From Kocuria rhizophila (GTDB lineage: Bacteria > Actinomycetota > Actinomycetes > Actinomycetales > Micrococcaceae), in contig NZ_RCOM01000002.1 of NCBI RefSeq assembly GCF_003667225.1, positions 1 through 64,000 on the forward strand: a stretch of DNA of 64,000 nt, written 5' to 3'. A model generated the notes under the pieces. It was not told the DNA's origin, did not search any database, and worked only from the letters and a program-made list of their open reading frames with translations. This document shows, piece after piece, positions 18,103 through 26,462 of this stretch (its first letter is position 1; each line of letters begins with the position of its first letter). The position numbers were made by a program, and so were the translations under genes.

Positions 18103-20193
18103 ATGTTTTCCACCGTGCTCGTCGCCAACCGAGGCGAGATCGCCGTGCGCGTGATGCGCACCCTGCGCGCCATGGGCATCCGCTCCGTGGCCGTGTACTC
18201 GGACGCCGATGCCGGCGCCCGCCACGTGAAGGAGGCGGACGTGGCCGTGCGGATCGGTCCCGCGGCCGCCGCCGAGAGCTACCTGGACATCGACGCTGTG
18301 GTGGCCGCCGCCCGGGAGACCGGCGCGGAGGCCGTCCACCCCGGCTACGGCTTCCTGGCCGAGAACGTGGACTTCGCCCGCGCGTGCGCCGCGGCGGGAA
18401 TCGCGTTCATCGGCCCGCGGGAGCGTGCCCTGGAGATCATGGGGGACAAGATCGCCTCCAAGCTGCAGGTGGCCGAGCACGGGGTCCCCCTGGTGCAGGG
18501 CGTCTCCGAGCCCGGTCTCACGGACGAGCAGCTCGTGGCGGCCGCGGCGGACATGCCGTTCCCCGTGCTCATCAAGCCGTCGGCCGGTGGTGGCGGCAAG
18601 GGCATGCACGTGGTCGAGCGCTTCGAGGACCTCGCCGAGGCGCTGCCCGCCGCGCGCCGCGTGGCGAAGCAGAGCTTCGGGGACGACACCCTGCTGATCG
18701 AGCAGCTCGTGGCTACCCCGCGCCACATCGAGGTGCAGGTTCTCGCGGACACCCACGGCCACGTGATCCACCTGGGGGAGCGGGAGTGCTCGCTGCAGCG
18801 CCGCCACCAGAAGGTGATCGAGGAGGCGCCGTCCGCTCTGCTGGACGCCGCCACCCGTGCGCGCATCGGGGAGGCCGCCGTGGCCGCCGCGAAGGCCGTG
18901 GACTACGTGGGCGCCGGGACCGTGGAGTTCCTGGTCTCGGACCGCGAGCCGGACACCTTCTACTTCATGGAGATGAACACCCGCCTGCAGGTGGAGCACC
19001 CGGTGACCGAGATGGTCACGGGCGTGGACCTGGTGGAGTGGCAGGTGCGGATCGCGGACGGCGAGCACCTCACGCTCACCCAGGAGGACGTCCACCTGGA
19101 CGGCCACGCCGTGGAGGCGCGCGTCTACGCGGAGAACCCCGCGCGCGGCTTCCTGCCCACCGAGGGCACCGTGGTGGCCCTGCGGGACGCCTCCGGCCCG
19201 GGGGTCCGCGTGGACTCCGGGATCATGGCGGGTCAGCGCGTGAGCCTGGACTACGACCCCATGCTCGCCAAGGTCATCGCCCACGGCCCCGACCGTCGCA
19301 CCGCGCTGCAGCGGCTGCGCACCGCGCTCGAGGACACGGTGGTCCTGGGCGTGGCCACCAACGTGGAGTACCTTCACATGCTGCTCACGGACGAGGACGT
19401 GGTGGCCGGGCGCATGGACACCGGCCTCATCGAGCGCAAGCTTCCGCAGCTGCAGTTCGCCCGGCCGGACCCCTACGTGGAGGCGCTCGCCGCCCACGTG
19501 GTCCTGGGCTCCCGGGACGACGACGCCGCCCGCGCGGGCTCCCTGCTCGCCACCCTCGGTGCCGGGGCCGGCACGGACCCCGTGGTCGGCTCCGGAGCCC
19601 ACGGGCACCACGGTGCCGACCGCCGCACCGACACCGACACCGCAGCGCACCGGGACCGGCTGGCCGCACGCCGGATCGGCGGCACCGCGTGGCGCGCGGA
19701 CGGCTTCTCCGCCACCACGGCCCTGCCCGGACCGGCGCCGTTCGAAGAGGACCCCTCGCGCGCCGTCGTGACCGCCGTGGGAACCGGGAACCCGGACACC
19801 GCGGAAGGCCGCACGGTGCACGTGAGCGAGGGGGCGGCGTCGTTCGAGATCCCCGTGCGGACCCGCACCGGGGCGCTGCAGGCGCAGCTCGCGCAGATCG
19901 AGCGGGAGACCACCGCGGGCGGACCGGAGCTGCGCTCCCCCATGCCGGGCACCGTGGTGGCCGTGCTCGCGGAGAGCGGCGAGCACGTGGCCGAGGGCCG
20001 CACCGTGGTCTCCGTCGAGGCCATGAAGATGGAGCACCCGATCACCGCCACCCTGCCCGGGACCGTCACGGTCCTGGTGGGCGTGGGGGACCGCGTGAAG
20101 GTGGACCAGGTGGTCGCCACGATCGAGACGGACGACACCGAGCAGGACAGCACCGAGCAGGACACCCACGACCACACGGAGGACCAGGCATGA
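18103..20193 (+). CDS. accA1: 3-methylcrotonyl-CoA carboxylase alpha subunit (biotin carboxylase + biotin carrier)
   Basis: The 696-residue protein carries a biotin carboxylase module (residues about 1-445: FSTVLVANRGEIAVRVMRTL, ATP-grasp loop PSAGGGGKGMHVV, ERECSLQRRHQKVIEEAP, EMNTRLQVEHPVTEMVTG). A linker of about 150 residues follows, then a C-terminal biotinyl domain with VEAMKMEHP, placing the biotinylated lysine near position 642. It ends in a Thr/Asp/Gln-rich acidic tail. It starts 12 bases after accD1, and its stop overlaps the next start as ATGA, so the three genes are translationally linked. Confidence 0.93.
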   Translation: MFSTVLVANRGEIAVRVMRTLRAMGIRSVAVYSDADAGARHVKEADVAVRIGPAAAAESYLDIDAVVAAARETGAEAVHPGYGFLAENVDFARACAAAGIAFIGPRERALEIMGDKIASKLQVAEHGVPLVQGVSEPGLTDEQLVAAAADMPFPVLIKPSAGGGGKGMHVVERFEDLAEALPAARRVAKQSFGDDTLLIEQLVATPRHIEVQVLADTHGHVIHLGERECSLQRRHQKVIEEAPSALLDAATRARIGEAAVAAAKAVDYVGAGTVEFLVSDREPDTFYFMEMNTRLQVEHPVTEMVTGVDLVEWQVRIADGEHLTLTQEDVHLDGHAVEARVYAENPARGFLPTEGTVVALRDASGPGVRVDSGIMAGQRVSLDYDPMLAKVIAHGPDRRTALQRLRTALEDTVVLGVATNVEYLHMLLTDEDVVAGRMDTGLIERKLPQLQFARPDPYVEALAAHVVLGSRDDDAARAGSLLATLGAGAGTDPVVGSGAHGHHGADRRTDTDTAAHRDRLAARRIGGTAWRADGFSATTALPGPAPFEEDPSRAVVTAVGTGNPDTAEGRTVHVSEGAASFEIPVRTRTGALQAQLAQIERETTAGGPELRSPMPGTVVAVLAESGEHVAEGRTVVSVEAMKMEHPITATLPGTVTVLVGVGDRVKVDQVVATIETDDTEQDSTEQDTHDHTEDQA

Positions 20194-21371
20194 GCGAGAA
20201 CACCGAGCTGAACACGTTCGAACTGTCCGAGGAGTACCAGGCGCTCTCGGACGCCGTGCGCGAGTTCGCGGACGAGGAGATCGCCCCGGTCTCCGCCAAG
20301 CACGACGAGGAGCACTCGTTCCCGTACGAGATCCAGTCCCAGATGGCGGAGATGGGCCTGTTCGGCCTGCCGTTCCCGGAGGAGTACGGGGGACAGGGCG
20401 GGGACTACTTCGCGCTGTGCCTGGCCCTGGAGCAGATCGCCCGCGTGGACCAGTCCGTGGCCATCACCCTGGAGGCGGGCGTCTCGCTGGGCGCCATGCC
20501 CGTGTACCTGTTCGGCACCGAGGAGCAGAAGCAGCAGTGGCTGCCCCAGCTGGCCAGCGGCCAGGCGCTCGCGGGCTTCGGGCTCACCGAGCCGGAGGCC
20601 GGCTCCGACGCCGGCGGCACCCGCACCCGCGCGGAGCTCAAGGACGGCAACTGGGTGATCAACGGCAGCAAGGAGTTCATCACCAACTCCGGCACGGACA
20701 TCACCAAACTCGTCACCGTCACCGCGGTCACGGGCACCACCACCACGGCGGACGGGAGGGAGAAGAAGGAGATCTCCACCATCCTTGTCCCCACGGACAC
20801 CCCCGGTTTCACCGCGCAGAAGGCGTACAACAAGGTGGGCTGGAACGCCTCGGACACCCACCCGCTGACGTTCGAGGACGTCACCGTTCCGGAAGCCAAC
20901 CTGCTGGGCCAGCAGGGCCGCGGCTACGCGAACTTCCTGCGGATCCTGGACGAGGGGCGCATTGCCATTGCCGCCCTCGCCACGGGTGCCGCGCAGGGCT
21001 GTCTCGAAGAGGCCATCCGCTACGCCACCGAGCGTGAGCAGTTCGGCCGCTCGATCGGCAAGAACCAGGCCGTGGCGTTCAAGATCGCCCGGATGCGTGC
21101 CCGGGTGCACCAGGCCCGCCTGGCCTACTACGACGCCGCGTCCCGCATGCTCAAGGGCAAGCCGTTCAAGACGGAGGCCGCGATCGCCAAGCTGGTGGCC
21201 GGTGAGGCCGCCATGGACAACGCCCGGGACGCCACCCAGGTGTTCGGCGGCTACGGGTTCATCAACGAGTTCCGCGTGGCCCGCCACTACCGCGACTCCA
21301 AGATCCTGGAGGTGGGCGAGGGCACCACGGAGGTCCAGCTCATGCTGATCGCCCGCGAGCTGGGGCTGTGA
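20190..21371 (+). CDS. Acyl-CoA dehydrogenase, FadE19-like (probable isovaleryl-CoA dehydrogenase)
   Basis: The 393-residue flavoenzyme begins at the ATG overlapping the accA1 stop; the long upstream frame is a shadow of accA1. Motifs include GFGLTEPEAGSDAGGTRTRA, GSKEFITNSGTDITK, ATEREQFGRSIGKNQAVAFK and VFGGYGFINEFRVARHYRDSK. The active-site block EVGEGTTEVQ has glutamate 377 in the canonical catalytic position. In mycobacteria the equivalent gene (fadE19) sits between accA1 and a MaoC gene and acts on branched-chain acyl-CoA. Here it would supply 3-methylcrotonyl-CoA to the carboxylase, with electrons going to the ETF encoded downstream. Confidence 0.9.
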   Translation: MSENTELNTFELSEEYQALSDAVREFADEEIAPVSAKHDEEHSFPYEIQSQMAEMGLFGLPFPEEYGGQGGDYFALCLALEQIARVDQSVAITLEAGVSLGAMPVYLFGTEEQKQQWLPQLASGQALAGFGLTEPEAGSDAGGTRTRAELKDGNWVINGSKEFITNSGTDITKLVTVTAVTGTTTTADGREKKEISTILVPTDTPGFTAQKAYNKVGWNASDTHPLTFEDVTVPEANLLGQQGRGYANFLRILDEGRIAIAALATGAAQGCLEEAIRYATEREQFGRSIGKNQAVAFKIARMRARVHQARLAYYDAASRMLKGKPFKTEAAIAKLVAGEAAMDNARDATQVFGGYGFINEFRVARHYRDSKILEVGEGTTEVQLMLIARELGL

Positions 21372-21444
21372 CAGGGGCGCCCAGCACCACGTCACCCGAG
21401 CACGACTGAACGCGCCGCCCCGGCGCACCGGCAAGGAGAACCGC

Positions 21445-21927
21445 ATGGCCAAGGTCATCGAGCAGCGCGGGCTGTACTTCGACGAGTTCGAGGTGGGCGC
21501 CGTGTACAAGCACGCCCCCGGGCGCACCGTCACGGAGGCGGACAACGTCCTGTTCACCACCCTCACCATGAACACGCAGTCCCTGCACCTGGACGCCGCG
21601 TGGAGCGAGCGCCAGGAGTTCGGGGAGCGGCTGGTGAACTCCATGATGACGCTGTCGATCATCGTGGGCGCGTCCGTCGCGCAGCTCACGCAGGGCACGA
21701 TCGTGGCGAACCTGGGCTTCGAGGAGGTCGCGTTCCCGCACCCCATGCACCACGGGGACACGCTCTACAGCGAGTCCGAGATCCTGGACGCGCGCCCCTC
21801 CAGATCCCGGCCGGGCCAGGGCATCATCAGGGTCCGCCACGTGGGCCGCAACCAGGACGGCACCGTGGTGGCCACGTGCGTGCGCTCGGTGCTCATGCAG
21901 GGCGCCCCAGGGAAGGACCAGTCATGA
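21445..21927 (+). CDS. MaoC-family hydratase (probable 3-methylglutaconyl-CoA hydratase)
   Basis: The 160-residue single hot-dog protein has the MaoC pattern: DEFEVGAVYKHAPGRTVTEADNVLFTTLTMN at the N-terminus (D/H-type hydratase site) and GFEEVAFPHPMHHGDTLYSESEI in the second half. It hydrates 2-enoyl-CoA with R stereochemistry. By synteny with mycobacterial Rv2499c it should act on 3-methylglutaconyl-CoA, giving the R isomer of HMG-CoA for the CitE-like lyase. AAGGAG precedes the ATG, and the stop overlaps the next start by 4 bases. Confidence 0.87.
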   Translation: MAKVIEQRGLYFDEFEVGAVYKHAPGRTVTEADNVLFTTLTMNTQSLHLDAAWSERQEFGERLVNSMMTLSIIVGASVAQLTQGTIVANLGFEEVAFPHPMHHGDTLYSESEILDARPSRSRPGQGIIRVRHVGRNQDGTVVATCVRSVLMQGAPGKDQS

Positions 21928-22814
21928 CGATCCCCACGTTCACGATGGGCCCGGCCATCCTCTTCTGCCCGGCGGACCGCCCCGAGCGCTTCGCCAAGGC
22001 GGCCGAGCGGGCGGACGCGGTGATCCTCGACCTCGAGGACGCCGTGGCCCCGGACGCCAAGCCCGCCGCGCGCGAGCACATCGCCGCTGCGGACCTGGAT
22101 CCCGCCACCACGGTGGTGCGCGTCAACGACGCCGCCTCGCCGTTCTTCGAGGACGACCTCGCCGCGGTGCGCGACACCCCGTTCCGGACCGTGATGCTCG
22201 CCAAGGCGGAGTCCGCCGAGCAGGTCCGCCGGGTGACGGACGCCCTGCCGGAGGCGCGGGTCATCGCGCTGTGCGAGACGGCCGCCGGGATCGTGGCGGC
22301 GTCCGAGATCGCGGAGCAGAGCGGCGTCGTCGCCCTGATGTGGGGCGCGGAGGACCTGGTGGCATCCCTGGGCGGACGCTCCAGCCGCCGCCCGGGCGGC
22401 TCCTACCGGGATGTGGCCGTGGCCGCGCGCGCCGCGGTGCTGCTGGCCGCGGGCGCCCACGGCAAGGCCGCGATCGACGCCGTGCACGTGGACATCGCGG
22501 ACACCGAGGGCCTCGCGGCGGAGGCGGAGGACGCCGCGGGCAGCGGATTCGCGGCCACCGCGTGCATCCACCCCGGCCAGGTGGCGGTGATTCGCGAGGC
22601 GTACCTACCCACCGCCGAGGACGTGGACTACGCGCGCCGTTTGCTGGCGGCCGCGGAGGGCGCGCCCGGCGTGTTCCGCTTCGAGGGCCACATGATCGAC
22701 GGGCCGCTGCTGCGCCACGCGGAGCGCACCGTGGCCCAGGCACGCCGCGCCGACACACTCGGCACCGATGAACCGGGCACCGAGACGTCCCGCACCGAGA
22801 CGAGGGAGAACTGA
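21924..22814 (+). CDS. HpcH/HpaI-type CitE-like lyase (candidate (R)-HMG-CoA lyase)
   Basis: The 296-residue TIM-barrel protein shows the CitE/HpcH signatures ILFCPADRPERFAKA, DAVILDLEDAVAPDAK (metal/substrate acid), VIALCETAAGIVAA and LMWGAEDLVASLGGRSSRR. No classical HMG-CoA lyase (TIM barrel of the HMGL type) is in the cluster. The mycobacterial homologue in the same gene order (Rv2498c) is described as an R-specific HMG-CoA lyase of leucine catabolism, so the same role fits here. The start is at the ATGA overlap with maoC; the C-terminal 20 residues are a Thr/Glu-rich tail. Its TGA overlaps the etfB ATG. Confidence 0.87.
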   Translation: MTIPTFTMGPAILFCPADRPERFAKAAERADAVILDLEDAVAPDAKPAAREHIAAADLDPATTVVRVNDAASPFFEDDLAAVRDTPFRTVMLAKAESAEQVRRVTDALPEARVIALCETAAGIVAASEIAEQSGVVALMWGAEDLVASLGGRSSRRPGGSYRDVAVAARAAVLLAAGAHGKAAIDAVHVDIADTEGLAAEAEDAAGSGFAATACIHPGQVAVIREAYLPTAEDVDYARRLLAAAEGAPGVFRFEGHMIDGPLLRHAERTVAQARRADTLGTDEPGTETSRTETREN

Positions 22815-23620
22815 TGAGCACGAACATCGTGGTTCCGGTCAAGCACGTTCCGGACGCCCAGAAGCAGCGCACGTTCCAGGAGGACCTCACCGTGGACCGC
22901 GGCGAGTCGATCCTCTCCGAGCTGGACGAGTACCCCCTGGAGGCGGCCATCGCCCTGCGCGAAGCGGCCCCGGAGGCGGAGGTCACCATCATCGCCGTGA
23001 CCGTGGGCCCCGAGGACGCCTCCGGTGCCGTGAAGAAGGCCCTGCAGATGGGCGCGGACGCCGCGTTCCACGTGGCCGACGACGCCCTGGCCGGCTCCGA
23101 CGCGCTCGGCACCTCCGCGGCGCTCGCCGCCGCGATCCAGCACGTGGGCGAGGAGCACGGCGGGGTGGACCTGGTGCTCACGGGCCTGGCGTCCACGGAC
23201 GGGGAGACCTCCGTGATGCCCGCGATGCTCGCCGAGCGCCTGGACTTCGCGCTCGTGACCCGCGCGGACAGCGTCGCCTGGGACGAGGGGAACACCGGGC
23301 TGGCCCTGACCCGCCCCGGAGCGGACGCCACCCAGACCGTGGCGGTGCACTTCCCCGCGGTCGTCTCGGTCACGGACCAGGCGAACGAGCCGCGCTACCC
23401 CAACTTCAAGGCGATCATGGCCGCGAAGAAGAAGCCCTCGGCCGTGCTGAGCCTCGCGGAGATCGGCGTGGAGGCCTCCACCGTGGGGCGCGACGCCGCG
23501 GCCGCCTCCGTGCAGTCCGCCACCGCCCGGCCCCCGCGCGAGGCCGGAACCGTGGTCCAGGACGAGGGCGAGGCCGGGATCCAGCTCGCGGACTTCCTCG
23601 CGCAGCGCCGCCTGCTCTGA
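22814..23620 (+). CDS. etfB: Electron transfer flavoprotein beta subunit
   Basis: Together with EtfA it accepts electrons from acyl-CoA dehydrogenases and passes them to the quinone pool through ETF dehydrogenase. The 268-residue protein has IVVPVKHVPDAQKQRTFQ, LDEYPLEAAIALREAAPE, the AMP-binding region VLTGLASTDGETSVMPAM and VTDQANEPRYPNFKAIMAAKKK. The ATG shares a base with the citE-like stop. Its location downstream of the FadE19-like gene makes it the likely acceptor for both dehydrogenases here. Confidence 0.95.
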   Translation: MSTNIVVPVKHVPDAQKQRTFQEDLTVDRGESILSELDEYPLEAAIALREAAPEAEVTIIAVTVGPEDASGAVKKALQMGADAAFHVADDALAGSDALGTSAALAAAIQHVGEEHGGVDLVLTGLASTDGETSVMPAMLAERLDFALVTRADSVAWDEGNTGLALTRPGADATQTVAVHFPAVVSVTDQANEPRYPNFKAIMAAKKKPSAVLSLAEIGVEASTVGRDAAAASVQSATARPPREAGTVVQDEGEAGIQLADFLAQRRLL

Positions 23621-23755
23621 CGGCCGCGTGGCCCGGGGCGCCTCACACGGCTGCCCGGGGTCTCTGTTCCCGGCGGTCCGAGCACCGCACCGGGCCGCTG
23701 CGGGCCCGTCCCGCGCCGCACCCACGATCTTCCACTGCGTTCGAGAGGAAACACC

Positions 23756-24700
23756 ATGCACGTCCTCGTAGACCTCGGCCACACCCGTCAGCTGCGCTCC
23801 CCGGACCATGAGCTGCTCACGCTCGCGCGCACCCTCGCCGGGGGAGATTCCGTCACCGTGCTCAGCCACGCCCCCCAGCCCGAGGGCCTGGCCGACGAGC
23901 TCGGCGGCTACGGCGCGGCCACGCTGCTCGTCCCAGAACGGGAGGCCGAGGACCTGTCCCTCACGGACACCGCCCTGCTCGACGCCGCCCTGGCGGACTC
24001 CGGTGCCACTCTCGTGCTGGGCGCCAACGACGCGGACACCACCGAGTGGTTCGCCCGCCTGGCCGTGCGCCACTCTTCGGCGATCATCACCGACGCGGTG
24101 GGCGTGGCGCAGGACCGCACCGTGACCAAGTCCGTGCTCGCGGGCGGCTACACCACCACGGCGGAGCCCACCACGGAGCTCGCGTTCGTCACGCTCGCGC
24201 CCAACTCGGTGCAGACCGAGGATGTGAGCGGGGGCCAGGCGCCGGAGGTGAAGCCGCTGGCGGTCTCGGTGTCCGGTCCGGCGGCCACGGTCACGGGAAC
24301 GGAGGCCGCGCCGGCGTCGTCGCGCCCCAAGCTCACCGAGGCCAAGACCGTGGTGGTCGGCGGCCGCGGCGTGGGTGAGGACTTCTCGCTGGTCGAGCAG
24401 CTCGCGGACGAGCTCGGTGCGGCGGTGGGTGCGTCCCGCGCGGCCGTGGATGCGGGCTGGGTGGAGCACGCCGCGCAGGTGGGTCAGACTGGTGCGACGG
24501 TGTCCCCACAGCTGTACCTGTGCGCGGGTGTCTCCGGAGCCATCCAGCACCGGGCGGGCATGCAGACCTCGCAGACGATCGTGGCGATCAACAAGGACGA
24601 GAACGCCCAGATCTTCGAGATCGCGGACTACGGCGTGGTGGGAGACCTCAATAAAGTGCTGCCGCAGCTGATCGAGGCGCTGCGGGAGCGGAAGGGCTGA
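23756..24700 (+). CDS. etfA: Electron transfer flavoprotein alpha subunit
   Basis: The 314-residue protein carries the FAD-binding C-terminal domain: [53 protein letters not shown] and [20 protein letters not shown], ending [17 protein letters not shown]. It follows etfB after a 135-base GC-rich gap without an obvious promoter, and has its own ribosome-binding site (GAGAGGAAA). It is convergent with the TauE-type gene 18 bases downstream. Confidence 0.95.
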   Translation: MHVLVDLGHTRQLRSPDHELLTLARTLAGGDSVTVLSHAPQPEGLADELGGYGAATLLVPEREAEDLSLTDTALLDAALADSGATLVLGANDADTTEWFARLAVRHSSAIITDAVGVAQDRTVTKSVLAGGYTTTAEPTTELAFVTLAPNSVQTEDVSGGQAPEVKPLAVSVSGPAATVTGTEAAPASSRPKLTEAKTVVVGGRGVGEDFSLVEQLADELGAAVGASRAAVDAGWVEHAAQVGQTGATVSPQLYLCAGVSGAIQHRAGMQTSQTIVAINKDENAQIFEIADYGVVGDLNKVLPQLIEALRERKG

Positions 24701-24718
24701 CTCGGGTCCACGTCCCCC

Positions 24719-25633
24719 TCACACCTTCTCCGGCACCCGCACCTCCGTGCGCACGGGGGCGGCGCGACGGTCCGCCACCTCCCGGCGGATCACCCACACG
24801 AGCGCACCGGCCCACAGGGCGGCGAGAGCCGCGAGGATCACGACGGGAGCGGCGTCGGGCAGGGCGTTGCGGACGGCGTCCACCCCCAGGAGGGTGCGCG
24901 CGTTGGTCACGATGATGAGCCCGCCCGCGCCGATGGCGAGGATGCGCGGGGCGAGCAGGCGCACGAGCCACGCGGCCAGCGGTGCGGCCGCGACGCCGCC
25001 GATGAGCAGGGCCACCACCATGCCGTAGTTGATGTTCTGGCTGCCGAGCGCCAGCAGGAAGCCCGCGGAGGCGCCCAGGCTGACCACGAACTCGGACGTG
25101 TCGATCGAGCCGATGACCTTGCGGGGTGCGATCTTGCCGGAGGCCAGCAGCGTGGGCGTGCCCACGGGCCCCCACCCGCCGCCGCCGATCGCGTCCATGA
25201 ACCCGGCCACCGCGGCCAGGGGCACGAGGAACGCGGCGGGCACGCGGCCACGGAACGAGGGGCGCCGTCCGCCGATGCTGAGGAGCCGCCACACCACGTA
25301 CACCCCGAGCAGCAGGAGGATGGTGGACATGACCGGCGCGGCGGCGTCGCCGGAGACGGTGAGCAGGTTCGCGCCGAAGAACGCCGCGATCCCGCCGGGC
25401 ACGGCCATGAAGCCCACCACGCGCCAGTCGATGTTGCCGAAGCGCCAGTGCGAGAACCCGGACGCGAGCGTGGTGCCCACCTCTGCGAGGTGCACCGTGG
25501 CGGACACGGACGCCGGGGTCAGCCCGGCGGCGAGCAGCAGGGTGGAGGAGGTCACGCCGTAGGCCATGCCCAGAGAACCGTCCACGAGCTGCGCTCCGAA
25601 GCCCACGAGGGCCAGCACGATGAGTGTGCGCAC
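24719..25633 (-). CDS. TSUP-family (TauE/SafE) membrane permease
   Basis: From the GTG at 25633, preceded by GGAGG, the protein has 304 residues with about eight membrane segments. The family features are FGAQLVDGSLGMAYGVTSST and FMDAIGGGGWGPVGTP, the two related half-motifs, and TSEFVVSLGASAGFLLALG. TSUP proteins export sulfite, sulfonates or other small anions; the substrate here is not evident. A longer in-frame extension to 25897 adds 88 residues without family support and is probably untranslated. Confidence 0.85.
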   Translation of the reverse strand: MRTLIVLALVGFGAQLVDGSLGMAYGVTSSTLLLAAGLTPASVSATVHLAEVGTTLASGFSHWRFGNIDWRVVGFMAVPGGIAAFFGANLLTVSGDAAAPVMSTILLLLGVYVVWRLLSIGGRRPSFRGRVPAAFLVPLAAVAGFMDAIGGGGWGPVGTPTLLASGKIAPRKVIGSIDTSEFVVSLGASAGFLLALGSQNINYGMVVALLIGGVAAAPLAAWLVRLLAPRILAIGAGGLIIVTNARTLLGVDAVRNALPDAAPVVILAALAALWAGALVWVIRREVADRRAAPVRTEVRVPEKV

Positions 25634-25890
25634 GATGCCTCCTGCACGGCGGGCGGCGGTGCCGGCGGGGTACCGGCGGGTTGCCGCGCGAATCGCCCCA
25701 GCGTAGAAACCGCCCGAACCCGGGCCCAAGGAATGTGTCGTCGTGCGTCGTCCCATGTCACAGCGTGACGTGGGCTTGACACTGCCCTCGGAACGTGGCT
25801 CACGCCACCACTTGTCAGCAGACAGCACGCTGACGAAAATGGGGATGTCGGTGATCCCGCCGATCAGCAGTCCAGAGGAAGGGCAGCACC

Positions 25891-26058
25891 GTGGCACAGA
25901 AGAATCCCGCCAACGCCGGGGAAGAGTCCATCAAGATGAACCCGCAGGACGAGGCCGCGGCCATGGCCCAGGACACCCAGGTGGACGCCGAGCCCGCCGA
26001 CGAGGGCGTCGGCGCCATGACCGACAACAAGGGCGAGCACCCCGCCACCGAGAACTGA
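25891..26058 (+). CDS. Small acidic protein, paralogue of the one at 54321-54497
   Basis: A 55-residue frame starts with GTG, preceded at good spacing by AGAGGAAGG. It is rich in Asp, Glu, Ala and Gln, with no hydrophobic segment, so it is probably cytosolic and disordered. Its end, PADEGVGAMTDNKGEHPATEN split around the core GAMTD, matches the C-terminus of the small protein at 54321-54497 (PADGGIGAMTD, then P-x-T-x-N). That shared pattern between two distant loci is good evidence that it is real. A perfect terminator hairpin follows 15 bases after its stop. Function unknown. Confidence 0.75.
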   Translation: MAQKNPANAGEESIKMNPQDEAAAMAQDTQVDAEPADEGVGAMTDNKGEHPATEN

Positions 26059-26073
26059 GCTCCGCGCGCGGAC

Positions 26074-26111
26074 AAGGGCGCCCCGCAGACACGTGTCTGC
26101 GGGGCGCCCTT
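26074..26111. terminator. Perfect 19-base-stem terminator, bidirectional
   Basis: AAGGGCGCCCCGCAGACAC at 26074-26092 is followed directly by its exact reverse complement to 26111. The A/T-ended stem can serve the small gene on the plus strand and the CDGSH operon on the minus strand. Confidence 0.9.
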
Positions 26112-26183
26112 CTGTGTTCGGAGGGGATGCGGGGGAGAGCGGCTGCCGTGCGGGCCGTTCTACACCGCCCTGCGACCTGGGCC

Positions 26184-26462
26184 TCAGTCCTCCTGGTCCG
26201 CGTCCTCCCGCGGGCTGCCGATGTTGTAGCGCGGCGGGCGCGTGCGGAAGTTCGCGAGCTTGTGGGAGCCGTCGCAGAACGGGGCGATCGAGGACATGTT
26301 GCACCGGCACAGGGCGACGACGCGGCGCGGCGGCTTCTGCGGCTCGGCTCCCGGCTCCGGGGCGATCATCACGTCCCCGCGCACCAGCAGCGGCCCGTTG
26401 GGGCACGGGGTGATGACCACGGGATCGTCGGCGGGGGAGTCCTCGGGGCGTTCGTTGCTCAC
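26184..26462 (-). CDS. CDGSH iron-sulfur protein
   Basis: The 92-residue protein starts at the GTG overlapping the stop of the upstream gene (GTGA). The CDGSH [2Fe-2S] ligand motif is complete: CRCNMSSIAPFCDGSH, with three cysteines and one histidine. The N-terminal half is the acidic, proline-rich ERPEDSPADDP followed by VVITPCPNGPLLVRGDV. Bacterial members are small redox or Fe-S transfer proteins. In actinobacteria this gene commonly accompanies the haem-oxygenase-like iron redox enzyme found here, suggesting electron supply to it; that is inferred. Confidence 0.92.
   Translation of the reverse strand: MSNERPEDSPADDPVVITPCPNGPLLVRGDVMIAPEPGAEPQKPPRRVVALCRCNMSSIAPFCDGSHKLANFRTRPPRYNIGSPREDADQED

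Noticed and set aside
16447-20175. A 1242-residue open frame on the minus strand
   Set aside because: It lies opposite accD1 and accA1, whose family motifs and operon structure are unambiguous. It is a GC-driven shadow with histidine/glycine-rich nonsense content.
24719-25897. An 88-residue N-terminal extension of the TSUP permease
   Set aside because: A GTG with a good ribosome-binding site (25633) matches the normal start of the family, and the extension has no conserved sequence.
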